A stretch of DNA of 64,000 nucleotides from positions 203,761-267,760 of the forward strand of contig NZ_PDOG01000003.1 of the NCBI RefSeq assembly GCF_003202205.1. Direction: 5' to 3'. Source of the stretch: Halomonas sp. LBP4. GTDB taxonomy: Bacteria; Pseudomonadota; Gammaproteobacteria; Pseudomonadales; Halomonadaceae. Below are positions 30,622 to 38,276 of this stretch, one piece after another (the first letter of the stretch is position 1; each line of letters opens with the position of its first letter). The notes under the pieces are model-generated. The model saw only the letters and a list, made by a program, of their open reading frames with translations, searched no databases and was not told where the DNA came from. The position numbers were made by a program, and so were the translations under genes.

Positions 30622-31185
30622 TCAGTATGCCCAGACGATCGCCATCAGCAGCCCCCAGGCGAGACCGCCGGCCGCCATGATGGTATAGGTCGCCGCCATC
30701 GCCGTCACGTCGTCATCCCGACGCTGACACAGCCCCTGTAGTCCGTGGTAGATCAGGCTGCACGAGATGCACAGTGCCATCAGTACGGCCAACGCATTGA
30801 GCAGCAGGCTGGGAACCGCCAGCACCACGGAAGACGACCAGAGCGGCAGCGGCGCCAGGGCGGCCAGCAGGTAGGCGTCGTGGTAGCTGATCGACATCTG
30901 GTGGCTGTGGACGACCGAATGGATGAGCCAGCCCATGACGAAGAAGGTCAGCAGCTCCGCCAGGAAGAGGATGGTGGTGATGTGGCGCCAGGGGCGGTCG
31001 GCGAAACTGGGGACGAAGTCGTCGCCGTAATGGGTGCCGGCATAGTAGAGCATGACCGGCGGCAGCAACGACAACGGCACCACGATCAACCACGCCAGGG
31101 CGGGAATCGACACCTGCCGTTGCTGGAGCTCCTTCCAGCCCGCGGTGCGGGAGAAGGGCAGGTAGAGAATGGTGGAGACATTCAT
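30622..31185 (-). CDS. Yip1/DUF1282-family membrane protein
   Basis: The 187-aa protein is mostly hydrophobic with about five transmembrane helices (roughly 30-55, 70-95, 105-130, 130-150 and 160-185). It begins MNVSTILYLPFSRTAGWKEL, the typical cytosolic lead of bacterial Yip1/YckD-type proteins, and has the GWLIHSVVHSHQM segment. Its role is unknown. ATG 31185 follows CCGGAGGTG. It diverges from the marR gene, with a shared palindromic operator between them, so it may be a target of that regulator. Confidence 0.75.
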   Translation of the reverse strand: MNVSTILYLPFSRTAGWKELQQRQVSIPALAWLIVVPLSLLPPVMLYYAGTHYGDDFVPSFADRPWRHITTILFLAELLTFFVMGWLIHSVVHSHQMSISYHDAYLLAALAPLPLWSSSVVLAVPSLLLNALAVLMALCISCSLIYHGLQGLCQRRDDDVTAMAATYTIMAAGGLAWGLLMAIVWAY

Positions 31186-31213
31186 GGGCACCTCCGGTGA
31201 CTCGTATCGATTT

Positions 31214-31230
31214 ATATCATGTTATGATAT
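31214..31230. promoter_or_regulatory. Palindromic operator, probable MarR-family site
   Basis: A perfect inverted repeat ATATCAT-GTT-ATGATAT lies in the 84-base gap between the divergent Yip1-like and marR genes. A half site ATGATAT recurs at 31740-31746, upstream of the ABC transporter. MarR proteins usually bind AT-rich palindromes of this size in their own promoters. Confidence 0.65.
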
Positions 31231-31269
31231 TTACTAGTTGCCATTCTCCGGCGTGTCAAGGAGGCTTCC

Positions 31270-31701
31270 ATGCCCAGCCAGGGTGATTCGCGGCCCGACG
31301 CTCTGACCAAGCAGGATTTCGAGCGACTTTCCCACTTCCGCTATCGGCTGCGGTGTTTCCAGCGCCATAGCGAGGACATCTGTCGCGATCATGGCCTCAC
31401 CTCGCTGCAGTATCAGCTGTTGCTGCACCTCAAGGGCTTCGAGGGGCGCGAGTGGGCCACCGTGGGCGAGCTGGCCGAGCGACTGCAGGCCAAGCATCAC
31501 GGCACCGTGGCGCTGGTCGGACGCTGCGAGGAGGCGGGGCTGGTCGAGCGCCGCCCGGGCCGGGCGGACCGGCGCCGAATGGAGGTCCACCTGCTCGAGA
31601 AGGGAAGCGCGCTGGTGGCGAGGATCGCCGCGCAGCACCAGCCCGAGTTGCGCCACCTGCAGCAGGAGTTCCATCTGCCGGGATGGGAGGCCGAACCTTG
31701 A
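31270..31701 (+). CDS. MarR-family transcriptional regulator
   Basis: The 143-aa protein has the MarR winged helix-turn-helix: a dimerising N-terminal helix, LTSLQYQLLLHLKG, the recognition region TVGELAERLQAKHHGTVALV, and the wing RRPGRADRRRMEVHLLEKG. The DRR signature is present. It is likely an autorepressor acting on the palindrome just upstream, and could also control the ABC exporter downstream, 67 bases away on the same strand. The ligand is unknown. Confidence 0.88.
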   Translation: MPSQGDSRPDALTKQDFERLSHFRYRLRCFQRHSEDICRDHGLTSLQYQLLLHLKGFEGREWATVGELAERLQAKHHGTVALVGRCEEAGLVERRPGRADRRRMEVHLLEKGSALVARIAAQHQPELRHLQQEFHLPGWEAEP

Positions 31702-31768
31702 AGTTTCTACCGGTACCCCAATGTCCTGAGCCTCTTTCGATGATATTGCTCAACCGACGGGATCGCGC

Positions 31769-32731
31769 ATGGCCGAACCGGCACTGTCCATCCGTGGCCT
31801 GACCAAGGTCTACGGCAATGGCTTCCAGGCCCTCAAGGGCATCGACCTCGACGTCGCCGAGGGCGACTTCTTCGCCTTGCTGGGCCCCAACGGCGCCGGC
31901 AAGTCCACCACCCTGGGGGTGGTCTGCTCGCTGGTGCAGAAGACCGACGGCCGGGTCACGATCTTCGGCATCGACATCGACCGCGACTTCGCCCGCGCCA
32001 AGTACCACCTGGGCGTGGTCCCCCAGGAGTTCAACTTCAACCAGTTCGAGAAGGTCCTCGACATCGTGCTGGCCCAGGCCGGCTACTACGGCATGCCGCG
32101 CCGCGAGGCCCTGCCGCGGGCCGAGCAGCTGCTGAGGGACCTGGGGCTGTGGGACAAGCGCAACGGCAGCGCGCGCATGCTCTCTGGCGGCATGAAGCGC
32201 CGGCTGATGATCGCCCGGGCCCTGATGCACCGGCCCAGGCTGCTGATCCTCGACGAGCCCACCGCCGGGGTGGACATCGAGCTGAGGCGCAGCATGTGGG
32301 AGTACATGCGCCGCATCAACCGCGAGGAGGGCACCACCATCATCCTGACCACCCACTATCTCGAGGAGGCCGAGAGCCTCTGTCGCAACGTGGCGATCAT
32401 CAACCACGGCGAGATCATCCGTAACACCAGCGTGCGCGAGCTGCTCGCCGAGCTCGACACCGAGACCTTCCTGCTCGACCTGGCCCGCCCGGTGAAGCAG
32501 CTGCCGGTGATCGAGGGCTTCGAGGTTCGACAGGTGGACGGTGCCCAGCTGGCGGTGGTGGTGCACCGCGGGCAGCGCATGAACGACATCTTCACCGCCC
32601 TGGGTGAGCAGGGCATCGAGGTGGTCTCCATGCGTAACCGTGCCAACCGCCTCGAGGAGATGTTCGTCTCCATGGTGGAGCAGGGCAACAGCGACAAGGC
32701 CGCTGCCGACGAGGCGGAGGCGCGCGCATGA
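31769..32731 (+). CDS. ABC transporter ATP-binding protein (YadG-like)
   Basis: The 320-aa nucleotide-binding subunit of an ABC-2-type exporter has Walker A GPNGAGKST near residue 41, Q-loop VVPQEFNFNQFE, signature LSGGMKRRLM, Walker B LLILDEPTAGVD and the switch His in LTTHYLEEAE. The PQEFNFNQFEKV-type segment is characteristic of E. coli YadG. A C-terminal extension (about 230-320) follows the domain. It overlaps the permease gene in ATGA. The substrate is not known for this family. Confidence 0.88.
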   Translation: MAEPALSIRGLTKVYGNGFQALKGIDLDVAEGDFFALLGPNGAGKSTTLGVVCSLVQKTDGRVTIFGIDIDRDFARAKYHLGVVPQEFNFNQFEKVLDIVLAQAGYYGMPRREALPRAEQLLRDLGLWDKRNGSARMLSGGMKRRLMIARALMHRPRLLILDEPTAGVDIELRRSMWEYMRRINREEGTTIILTTHYLEEAESLCRNVAIINHGEIIRNTSVRELLAELDTETFLLDLARPVKQLPVIEGFEVRQVDGAQLAVVVHRGQRMNDIFTALGEQGIEVVSMRNRANRLEEMFVSMVEQGNSDKAAADEAEARA

Positions 32732-33501
32732 CCCCGACCCAGACCGCCATCGCCCTCTGGACCCTGGTGCACAAGGAGATCAAGCGCTTCACGCGGATCT
32801 GGCCGCAGACCCTGCTGCCGCCCTCGATCACCATGACCATGTACTTCATCATCTTTGGCAGCCTGATCGGTTCGCGCATCGGCGCGATGGACGGTTTCAA
32901 CTACATGGACTTCATCGTCCCCGGGCTGATCATGATGGCGGTGATCACCAACAGCTACTCCAACGTGGCATCAAGCTTCTTCTCCAACAAGTTCCAGCGC
33001 TCCATCGAGGAGATGATGGTCTCGCCGATGCCCAACTGGGTGATCCTGTGCGGCTTCGTGCTGGGTGGCATGGCCCGTGGCCTGGGGGTGGGGCTGATCG
33101 TCACCATCGTCTCGTTGTTCTTCACCCGCCTCAGCGTGGCGCACCCGCTGCTGACCCTCGGGGTGGTGGTGCTGACCGCCGCGCTGTTCTCCATCGGCGG
33201 CTTCATCAACGCGCTGCTGGGCAAGAAGTTCGACGACATCTCCATCGTGCCGACCTTCATCCTCACGCCGCTCACCTATCTCGGCGGGGTCTTCTACTCG
33301 ATCTCGCTGCTGCCGAACTTCTGGCAGGGCGTGTCGATGCTCAATCCCATCCTCTACATGGTCAACGTCTTCCGCTATGGTTTCCTCGGGGTCTCCGACA
33401 TCCCGGTGGGCTGGGCGCTGGCCGCCATCGTCGCCTTCATCGTGGTGCTCTTCACCATCGCCTTGTGGATGCTCGAACATGGCAAGGGCATCAGGAGTTA
33501 A
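32728..33501 (+). CDS. ABC-2 type permease (YadH-like)
   Basis: The 257-aa integral membrane protein has six predicted helices and the ABC-2 pattern, including the MTMYFIIFGSLIGSRIG first-helix region, FNYMDFIVPGLIMMAVI and LTPLTYLGGVFYSIS. It matches the YadH partner of YadG. Its start overlaps the ATPase stop and queF follows four bases downstream, so these genes form one operon. Confidence 0.88.
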   Translation: MTPTQTAIALWTLVHKEIKRFTRIWPQTLLPPSITMTMYFIIFGSLIGSRIGAMDGFNYMDFIVPGLIMMAVITNSYSNVASSFFSNKFQRSIEEMMVSPMPNWVILCGFVLGGMARGLGVGLIVTIVSLFFTRLSVAHPLLTLGVVVLTAALFSIGGFINALLGKKFDDISIVPTFILTPLTYLGGVFYSISLLPNFWQGVSMLNPILYMVNVFRYGFLGVSDIPVGWALAAIVAFIVVLFTIALWMLEHGKGIRS

Positions 33502-33505
33502 GCGT

Positions 33506-34336
33506 ATGGAGCGTCCCGACACTCTCGAGCATGCCCCCCTGGGGCGCGAGTCCGCCTACCCGGAGCACTACGACGCCGGGCTGCTCTATCCCATCGCCCG
33601 CGCCGCCAACCGCGCGCCGCTGGGTATCGACGAGGGCGCGCTGCCCTTCGTCGGCGAGGACGAGTGGCACGCCTTCGAGGTCTCCTGGCTCAACGCCCGC
33701 GGCAAGCCGATGGTCGCCGTGGCGCGCTTCCGCCTGCCGGTGGACTCCCCCAACCTGATCGAATCGAAGTCCTGGAAGCTCTATCTCAATGGCTTCAACC
33801 AGACCCGCTTCGACAGCCGCGCGGGGGTGATCGACACCCTGGTGGCGGACCTTTCCGCCGCCGCGGGTGCCCCGGTCTCCGTCGAGCTGTTCGATGTCGA
33901 CGATGCGGTGCTCGCGCCCCAGCGGCTTCCCGGCGAGAGCCTGGACGACCTGGACATCGAGGTCAGCGACTATACGCCCAGCGCCGATCATCTCAGGGTG
34001 GGGGAGGAGATCGTCGAGGAGACGCTGCACTCGCACCTGCTCAAGTCCAACTGCCCGGTCACCGGCCAGCCCGACTGGGGCAGCGTGCTGATCCGCTACC
34101 GCGGGCCGAAGCTCGACCGCGAGGGGCTGCTGCGCTACCTGATCGGCTACCGTCAGCACCAGGACTTCCACGAGCACTGCGTCGAGCACATCTTCACCGA
34201 CCTGATGACCCGGGCCCGGCCCGAGCGGCTGCTGGTGCTGGCGCGCTATGTGCGTCGCGGCGGGCTCGATATCAGCCCCTGGCGCGGCACTCCCGGCGAG
34301 CGTCCGCCCGAGCCGCTGCGGCTGGCGCGCCAGTAG
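33506..34336 (+). CDS. queF: NADPH-dependent 7-cyano-7-deazaguanine reductase (type II QueF)
   Basis: QueF reduces preQ0 to preQ1 in queuosine biosynthesis. The 276-aa length indicates the two-domain (type II) form. The catalytic Cys lies in KSNCPVTGQPDWG, the substrate Glu in HEHCVE, and the QueF motif ESKSWKLYLNGFNQTRF is in the N-terminal half. ATG 33506 follows AGGAG. It directly follows the yadGH-like pair, an operon arrangement with no obvious functional link. Confidence 0.96.
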   Translation: MERPDTLEHAPLGRESAYPEHYDAGLLYPIARAANRAPLGIDEGALPFVGEDEWHAFEVSWLNARGKPMVAVARFRLPVDSPNLIESKSWKLYLNGFNQTRFDSRAGVIDTLVADLSAAAGAPVSVELFDVDDAVLAPQRLPGESLDDLDIEVSDYTPSADHLRVGEEIVEETLHSHLLKSNCPVTGQPDWGSVLIRYRGPKLDREGLLRYLIGYRQHQDFHEHCVEHIFTDLMTRARPERLLVLARYVRRGGLDISPWRGTPGERPPEPLRLARQ

Positions 34337-34379
34337 CCGCTTGGGTAGAGTGCCGACTGAACCTGTAAAGGAGAGCGAC

Positions 34380-34940
34380 ATGGACGCGATGACGCTGCTG
34401 CACGAACGCAGCTCCATGGGCAAGTTGACAGGGCCGCCGCCGAGCCCCGAGCAGCTCGAGGCGCTCTACCGGGCGGCGCTGCGTGCCCCGGACCACAAGC
34501 AGCTGCGCCCCTGGCGCTTCATCGAGTTCTCCGGCGAGGGGCTGGCGCGACTGGGCGAGCTGTTCGCCGAGGCCGAGTTCCGCGAGGACCCGCACAGCGG
34601 GGACGCCACCCTGGACGCCGCCCGCAAGAAGCCGTTGCGCGCGCCCATGATCATCGCCGTGATCGCCAGGGTCACCCCCGATGTTCCCAAGGTACCGAAG
34701 ATCGAGCAGGTGATCTCGGCCGGCTGCGCGGCGCACGGCATCATGCTCGCCGCCCACGCCCTGGGGCTCGGCGCCATGTGGCGCAGCGGCAAGTACGCCT
34801 ACGATCCCACCGTGCGCAAGGGGCTCGGCCTGGGTGACGACGACGAGATCGTCGCCTTCCTCTACCTGGGCCAGCTCGCCGGCCGCCACAAGCCGCTGGC
34901 CGAGCATCGGATCGATGACTTCGTCGAGCACTGGAGCTAG
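34380..34940 (+). CDS. Nitroreductase-family protein (YdjA-like)
   Basis: The 186-aa FMN-dependent oxidoreductase has the pattern of small E. coli YdjA-type proteins: MDAMTLLHERSS, AALRAPDHKQLRPWRFI, the EQVISAGCAAHGIMLAAHALGLGAMWRSG FMN/dimer region (here split for length) and VAFLYLGQLAG. The physiological substrate is unknown. ATG 34380 follows AAAGGAGAG. It is 43 bases after queF and 9 before the thioesterase gene. Confidence 0.88.
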   Translation: MDAMTLLHERSSMGKLTGPPPSPEQLEALYRAALRAPDHKQLRPWRFIEFSGEGLARLGELFAEAEFREDPHSGDATLDAARKKPLRAPMIIAVIARVTPDVPKVPKIEQVISAGCAAHGIMLAAHALGLGAMWRSGKYAYDPTVRKGLGLGDDDEIVAFLYLGQLAGRHKPLAEHRIDDFVEHWS

Positions 34941-34949
34941 CCGGGAGAG

Positions 34950-35459
34950 ATGAACATGCGCGAGATCGGCATTGCCCACCCGCGCCTGCCGCTGCCGGCC
35001 CCCGGCCGCGAGGACGACCCGGCCCGCTTCCTGGCCTGGCTCGCCGAGGCGATCCCCATGGTCGAGCACCTGGGCATCCGCTCCATTCGACGGGACGACG
35101 AGCAACTGATCTGGGAGCTCGATCTCACGCCCAGCCTCAACGACAAGGGCACCGGCTTCGGCGGGGCCCTCGCCGCCCAGACCACGCTCCTGGGCTGGTG
35201 CTGGACCACCCTCTGGCTGCGCCGGCACAGCCTGACCCGTGACGTGGTGGTGGCCGAGGCCCGCCAGCGCTTCCTGGCGCCGGTCACCGGCGACTACCGG
35301 CTGGTGTGCCGGCCCGAGAATGACGACGGCCCCGCCAGGCTCGCCGAGCGGATCGCCGGCCGCGGCAGGGGGCGCATCGCCCTGGTGCAGCAGCTCTGGT
35401 GCGGCGATACCCTGTGCCTCGAGGCCCGCGGCGATTATGCGGTGCTGCCCGCCGGCTGA
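34950..35459 (+). CDS. YiiD C-terminal-domain thioesterase-like protein
   Basis: The 169-aa hot-dog-fold protein has the putative thioesterase (YiiD_C) pattern: LTPSLNDKGTGFGGALAA, WCWTTLWLRR, VVVAEARQRFLAPVTGDYRL. In E. coli this domain is fused behind an acetyltransferase; here it stands alone. The start MNMREIGIA has GGGAGAG upstream. It lies nine bases after the nitroreductase gene and ends before the tRNA-Ser promoter. The acyl-CoA substrate is unknown. Confidence 0.78.
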   Translation: MNMREIGIAHPRLPLPAPGREDDPARFLAWLAEAIPMVEHLGIRSIRRDDEQLIWELDLTPSLNDKGTGFGGALAAQTTLLGWCWTTLWLRRHSLTRDVVVAEARQRFLAPVTGDYRLVCRPENDDGPARLAERIAGRGRGRIALVQQLWCGDTLCLEARGDYAVLPAG

Positions 35460-35484
35460 ACCGGCGTGATGCGGAAAAAGCGGC

Positions 35485-35513
35485 TTGCAATCGCGCACTT
35501 AAGCCGTTAGCAT
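35485..35513 (+). promoter_or_regulatory. Promoter of tRNA-Ser
   Basis: TTGCAA (35485-35490), 17 bases and TAGCAT (35508-35513) are followed by ACGCGCC. The -10 plus discriminator is almost the same as at the Glu/Gly tRNA promoter, about 100 bases before the tRNA. Confidence 0.7.
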
Positions 35514-35610
35514 ACGCGCCGTCCTTGAGAGAAAAGGGCGCCGTTCTGGAGGAGAAAGCCCGCCGCGCCGACACGGTCCGGAAATGCTTTCGACTCGAGA
35601 ATTACAATGC

Positions 35611-35698
35611 GGAGGGGTGTCCGAGTGGTCGAAGGAGCACGCCTGGAAAGTGTGTAAGTCGAAAGGCTTCGAGGGTTCGAATCCCTCCCCCTCCGCCA
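35611..35698 (+). tRNA. tRNA-Ser (GGA)
   Basis: An 88-base class II tRNA with acceptor GGAGGGG/CCCCTCC, anticodon loop CTGGAAA (GGA), a long variable arm, TTCGAAT and an encoded CCA. Its last 15 bases are the att core of the adjacent integrated element, which leaves the tRNA intact. Confidence 0.96.
35684..35698 (+). other. attL core
   Basis: The sequence CCTCCCCCTCCGCCA forms the 3' end of tRNA-Ser and recurs exactly at 47462-47476. Confidence 0.85.
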
Positions 35699-35748
35699 TC
35701 TATCTTTTAATATCAGTAGCTTAGAGACGATTTCTCAAGCTGCCCAAC

Positions 35749-35791
35749 AACCCGCCCAACATGCCGAAAACGGTAGCGAGGCGGGTTTTTT
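35749..35791 (+). terminator. Element-borne terminator behind tRNA-Ser
   Basis: AACCCGCC (35749-35756) pairs with GGCGGGTT (35780-35787) around a 23-base loop and runs into TTTTTT. It can end the tRNA-Ser transcript now that the original terminator has been displaced to 47486. Confidence 0.5.
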
Positions 35792-35825
35792 GCGTCAGGA
35801 TGGCGTGGCGCTGCCTCGGCCGCGT

Positions 35826-36119
35826 TCACTCTGGATTGATCGGCAGGAACATCGGCACGCTTCCCCGGGGCAGCAGCGGGCGAACGTCGGCCATATGACG
35901 CTCGCGTAGCCTGTCATCGGCTTCTCCCGGCTCTCGCATCGTCACCACGTCATCAGCCCCGTGGCGCTGGTATCGCCACCCGAGCACCTCCAGGGGCCGG
36001 CCGGCACCTTCCTTGCTGTTGTCCACCACGGTGATGAACACGGCTTCCACGCCATCGGTGGTGATGAAGCGATCGTTCTCCAGGCGCTCAAGGCGCTGCT
36101 TCAGCCTCTCCCGGCTCAT
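35826..36119 (-). CDS. Uncharacterised small coiled-coil protein of the element (97 aa)
   Basis: This product starts with a short coiled coil (RERLKQRLERLENDR), followed by a beta-rich middle (VEAVFITVVD) and EADDRLRERHMADVRP. It shares the layout of the 96-aa protein encoded just upstream (Leu/Arg coiled coil, an x-Phe-x-(V/I) strand, then an E-D-D/E-L-R-E helix), so the two look like diverged paralogues. Its start overlaps the upstream stop (ATGA). Such proteins occur beside phage head genes, but no function is known to me. Confidence 0.6.
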   Translation of the reverse strand: MSRERLKQRLERLENDRFITTDGVEAVFITVVDNSKEGAGRPLEVLGWRYQRHGADDVVTMREPGEADDRLRERHMADVRPLLPRGSVPMFLPINPE

Positions 36120-36406
36120 CGGCTCACCCCCTCATGGTCGAAGGCGAAGTAGACGGCCACCGGGCTGGTATAGCCGCCTTCCCGGCGCATCCGGCGCATA
36201 CACTCGCGGGCGCGGTCGGCCAAGTCTTCGTCAGACTCATCGGGCAGGCGGTGGACCTTCTCGGCGGGGTGCGCGTTCTGCCCCATACACTCCCAGCCGG
36301 CCAGGCCACGCTCGGGCGGCTCGATCCATATCTCGGTTGGCTCGCCGCGGGTTTCCTCCAGGGCGGCCAGGCGTTTCTCAAGGTCAGCAAGGCTACTGCG
36401 TGCCAT
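36116..36406 (-). CDS. Uncharacterised small coiled-coil protein of the element (96 aa)
   Basis: The product has an N-terminal coiled coil (SLADLEKRLAALEETRGEP), the strand TEIWIEPPERG, and an acidic-basic helix DESDEDLADRARECMRRMRR. It overlaps the preceding 64-aa gene by 14 bases and the following gene by 4, so it is in a tight operon. I do not recognise a characterised family. Confidence 0.6.
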   Translation of the reverse strand: MARSSLADLEKRLAALEETRGEPTEIWIEPPERGLAGWECMGQNAHPAEKVHRLPDESDEDLADRARECMRRMRREGGYTSPVAVYFAFDHEGVSR

Positions 36407-36587
36407 GGATCACCTCCACCACAGCCCGACGCCAGCCCTGGGCGGCGGCGAACGTGAATGCCCGGTGGCGTAGCTCCTCCAGGTCGCGCCCGGCCAGCAC
36501 GGCACGCTGTTGGCCCTTCACGACGATGGCCACGCGGTGGCTCTCCAGCGCCTCGCCCCACGCCCGCCGGTGGAGCTCCTTCTCCAT
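36393..36587 (-). CDS. Uncharacterised 64-aa protein of the element
   Basis: A small basic-acidic protein, MEKELHRRAWGEALESHRVA then VVKGQQRAVLAGRDLEELRH. It lies 16 bases downstream of the 174-aa gene and overlaps the next one. It has no domain I recognise; operon position and protein-like composition support it as real. Confidence 0.5.
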   Translation of the reverse strand: MEKELHRRAWGEALESHRVAIVVKGQQRAVLAGRDLEELRHRAFTFAAAQGWRRAVVEVIHGTQ

Positions 36588-36603
36588 TCATTCCCATCGC
36601 TGC

Positions 36604-37128
36604 TTAGTGCGTGCCATTGGCGGCCTCCTCGATGGCTTTCATTCGGCGTTCAATTTCGTCCGGTTCCACTACCCTCATCAGTGAGGTCAGTGCGTCGGGC
36701 AGGGCCTTGCCCACCGAAGCGCTCGGGCCGGGTGGCTGCCTGCAAGTGTTGTGCTGCGCTGGCTGCGGTATTGGCGAAGTCACGGACAGCGACCGTCGCG
36801 GTACCCATGGCGTCGGCAGTGTCCTCGGTGGACTCGACGACGGCTTGGCATGCTCGAGCCGGCGTTGCTGCTGCTCGATCTGCTCGGCCTTGTCGGCGGC
36901 GAGACGCAGCACCTCGGCCATGGTCTGCGGCAGTTGCGGCCTGGCCACCTGCTGCTCGAGTTCTTGCCAGCGGTCCACCAGCCGGGCAGTGAACTCCGGG
37001 CAAAGCTGGGCGACGCCTACGTAGCTGTCGCGCCGGCCTTCGTCGCCACCGAAGATGTAGAAGGTGCTGGGGCGCCCGTCTGTGGGCTTTTCCCCCATTG
37101 GGGGTAAGGCGATAACGCCGCGCCTCAC
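36604..37128 (-). CDS. Phage antirepressor/Rha-like protein with an out-of-frame middle
   Basis: Residues 20-96 resemble the central part of phage regulatory proteins of the Rha/ANT group (YIFGGDEGRRDSYVGVAQL, PEFTARLVDRWQELE, then PQTMAEVLRLAADKAEQIEQ). Residues 139-174 (GKALPDALTSLMRV...ERRMKAIEEAANG) also look like genuine protein. The stretch between (about 97-138) is Ser/Pro/Arg-rich, as out-of-frame GC-rich DNA usually is, while another frame there reads naturally (DTADAMGTATVAVRDFANTA). Two compensating frameshifts are likely. The missing DNA-binding N-terminus suggests a decayed gene. Confidence 0.5.
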   Translation of the reverse strand: MRRGVIALPPMGEKPTDGRPSTFYIFGGDEGRRDSYVGVAQLCPEFTARLVDRWQELEQQVARPQLPQTMAEVLRLAADKAEQIEQQQRRLEHAKPSSSPPRTLPTPWVPRRSLSVTSPIPQPAQHNTCRQPPGPSASVGKALPDALTSLMRVVEPDEIERRMKAIEEAANGTH

Positions 37129-37188
37129 GAGGCCTCGATCGATTGCTTAACCTTGTCGTGGCGGGCTGGTGGGTTTGGGTGGGCAAGG

Positions 37189-37497
37189 CTACGGGGCCTT
37201 GGGGATCTCCATGATGGTTTCGAAGTCCTTGTTGCATGCCCTCACTTGGTAATCCTTGCTCTCATCTCGTCCGAGAACCTCGCCGGGGTACTGGCTGGAA
37301 CTGCAAACCTTCATCTCGCCTGTGCTGGTATCCAGAAGGATCAAGGCAGGCAACTGGTACTCTTCACCCCTGATGTTGATGAATTGGTAGGTGGTATCAA
37401 CGAGCTGATACCTCCCAGGCTCAGCTTGGGCTTGGGTGGAAAGCGCGGCCATGATGGCCGCAACTGACAAGACTCCAGCAGGTAGACCCTTCATCAA
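37189..37497 (-). CDS. Small exported protein of the element (102 aa)
   Basis: The product has a Sec signal peptide (MMKGLPAGVLSVAAIMAALS, cleavage near AQA-EPG) and a mature part of about 78 residues with two Cys (VCSSSQ and VRACNKD) that could form a disulfide. It overlaps the upstream exported-protein gene by four bases (ATGA). It does not match a family I know. Export of two adjacent small proteins suggests an envelope or extracellular role. Confidence 0.6.
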   Translation of the reverse strand: MMKGLPAGVLSVAAIMAALSTQAQAEPGRYQLVDTTYQFINIRGEEYQLPALILLDTSTGEMKVCSSSQYPGEVLGRDESKDYQVRACNKDFETIMEIPKAP

Positions 37498-37853
37498 TCA
37501 CACCCCGCAATGCCGCAGTTGGCGATGCCGCGCCCGGTCAGGCCATTGTCGCGATTGTTTTGATAGAGGTCATTGTGGTCGGTGCGGCCCCGCCAGCTGT
37601 TCCCCTGGCTGTCGCGGCCATTGTGGTAGGTGCTGCCGCCGATGGTGTTACTGCGCTGCGACCACCGTGATCCGGTGCGAGAGTTGCTGCCGCGCATAAT
37701 GGTGGTGTCGCCGTACTCCTGTATGTTGTAACGGTTACCCGATTGGGAGTCATAGCAGAAGGTACCACTGCCAATGGAGTTGCAGCTTGCAAAGGCTTGC
37801 CCAGATACCGCCAAGGCAATAGCAGCGACAACTGGGACGATGATTTTAGGCAT
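37494..37853 (-). CDS. Small exported Asn/Ser/Gly-rich protein of the element (119 aa)
   Basis: Signal peptide MPKIIVPVVAAIALAVSGQA with cleavage near AFA-SCN. The mature chain has four Cys (SCNSIGSGTFCYD near the start, NCGIAGCD at the end) and repeated polar motifs: GNRYNIQEYGDTTIMRG, GSRWSQRSNTIGGSTY, GNSWRGRTDHNDLY. The repeats of roughly 15-20 residues with G-x-x-x-(S/T) suggest short beta repeats. The function is unknown. It precedes and overlaps the 102-aa exported protein gene. Confidence 0.6.
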   Translation of the reverse strand: MPKIIVPVVAAIALAVSGQAFASCNSIGSGTFCYDSQSGNRYNIQEYGDTTIMRGSNSRTGSRWSQRSNTIGGSTYHNGRDSQGNSWRGRTDHNDLYQNNRDNGLTGRGIANCGIAGCD

Positions 37854-37991
37854 GATGGTTCCTAATTTATGTGGGTGGGCTCATACCAGCGTAGCAAAGA
37901 TGACTGAGGGCACAGGGCTTAGGACATCAGCCGTGAGTACCGAACTCCTCATGGATCCATAGGCTGATGCTCGCCAAGGCCTGGTAAAGGC

Positions 37992-38120
37992 TCAGTGCTT
38001 CCGCTTGCTCGGCTCCTGCAGCATCTCCTCGCGCAGTGACGCGATCTCCCCCGGCGTCAGGCAATCAACCGCAGGAAGAGGATGACGGGTGCGGCGTTGT
38101 TCCTTGGGGTCGGTGCTCAT
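37992..38120 (-). CDS. 42-aa protein ending in EPSKRKH
   Basis: This short gene encodes MSTDPKEQRRTRHP... and ends SLREEMLQEPSKRKH. A frameshifted relative with the end LREPSKRKH lies at 39587-39683 in the same element, which supports both as coding. The motif LTP-x-E-x(2)-SL resembles a small helix. It is too short to assign a function. Confidence 0.55.
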   Translation of the reverse strand: MSTDPKEQRRTRHPLPAVDCLTPGEIASLREEMLQEPSKRKH

Positions 38121-38276
38121 GCATTACCTCGTAGCGGGAAGTGTCCTGGTCATCGGTCCTTCGTCCTCTGGCTAGTCTCGGGGCTGCGCCTCGACACCGC
38201 TTCGATACCAACTTTTATCAACCTTTCATGGGGTTTACCACGACTGATCACCCCAGACCCTCTTATGGGGTATGGA

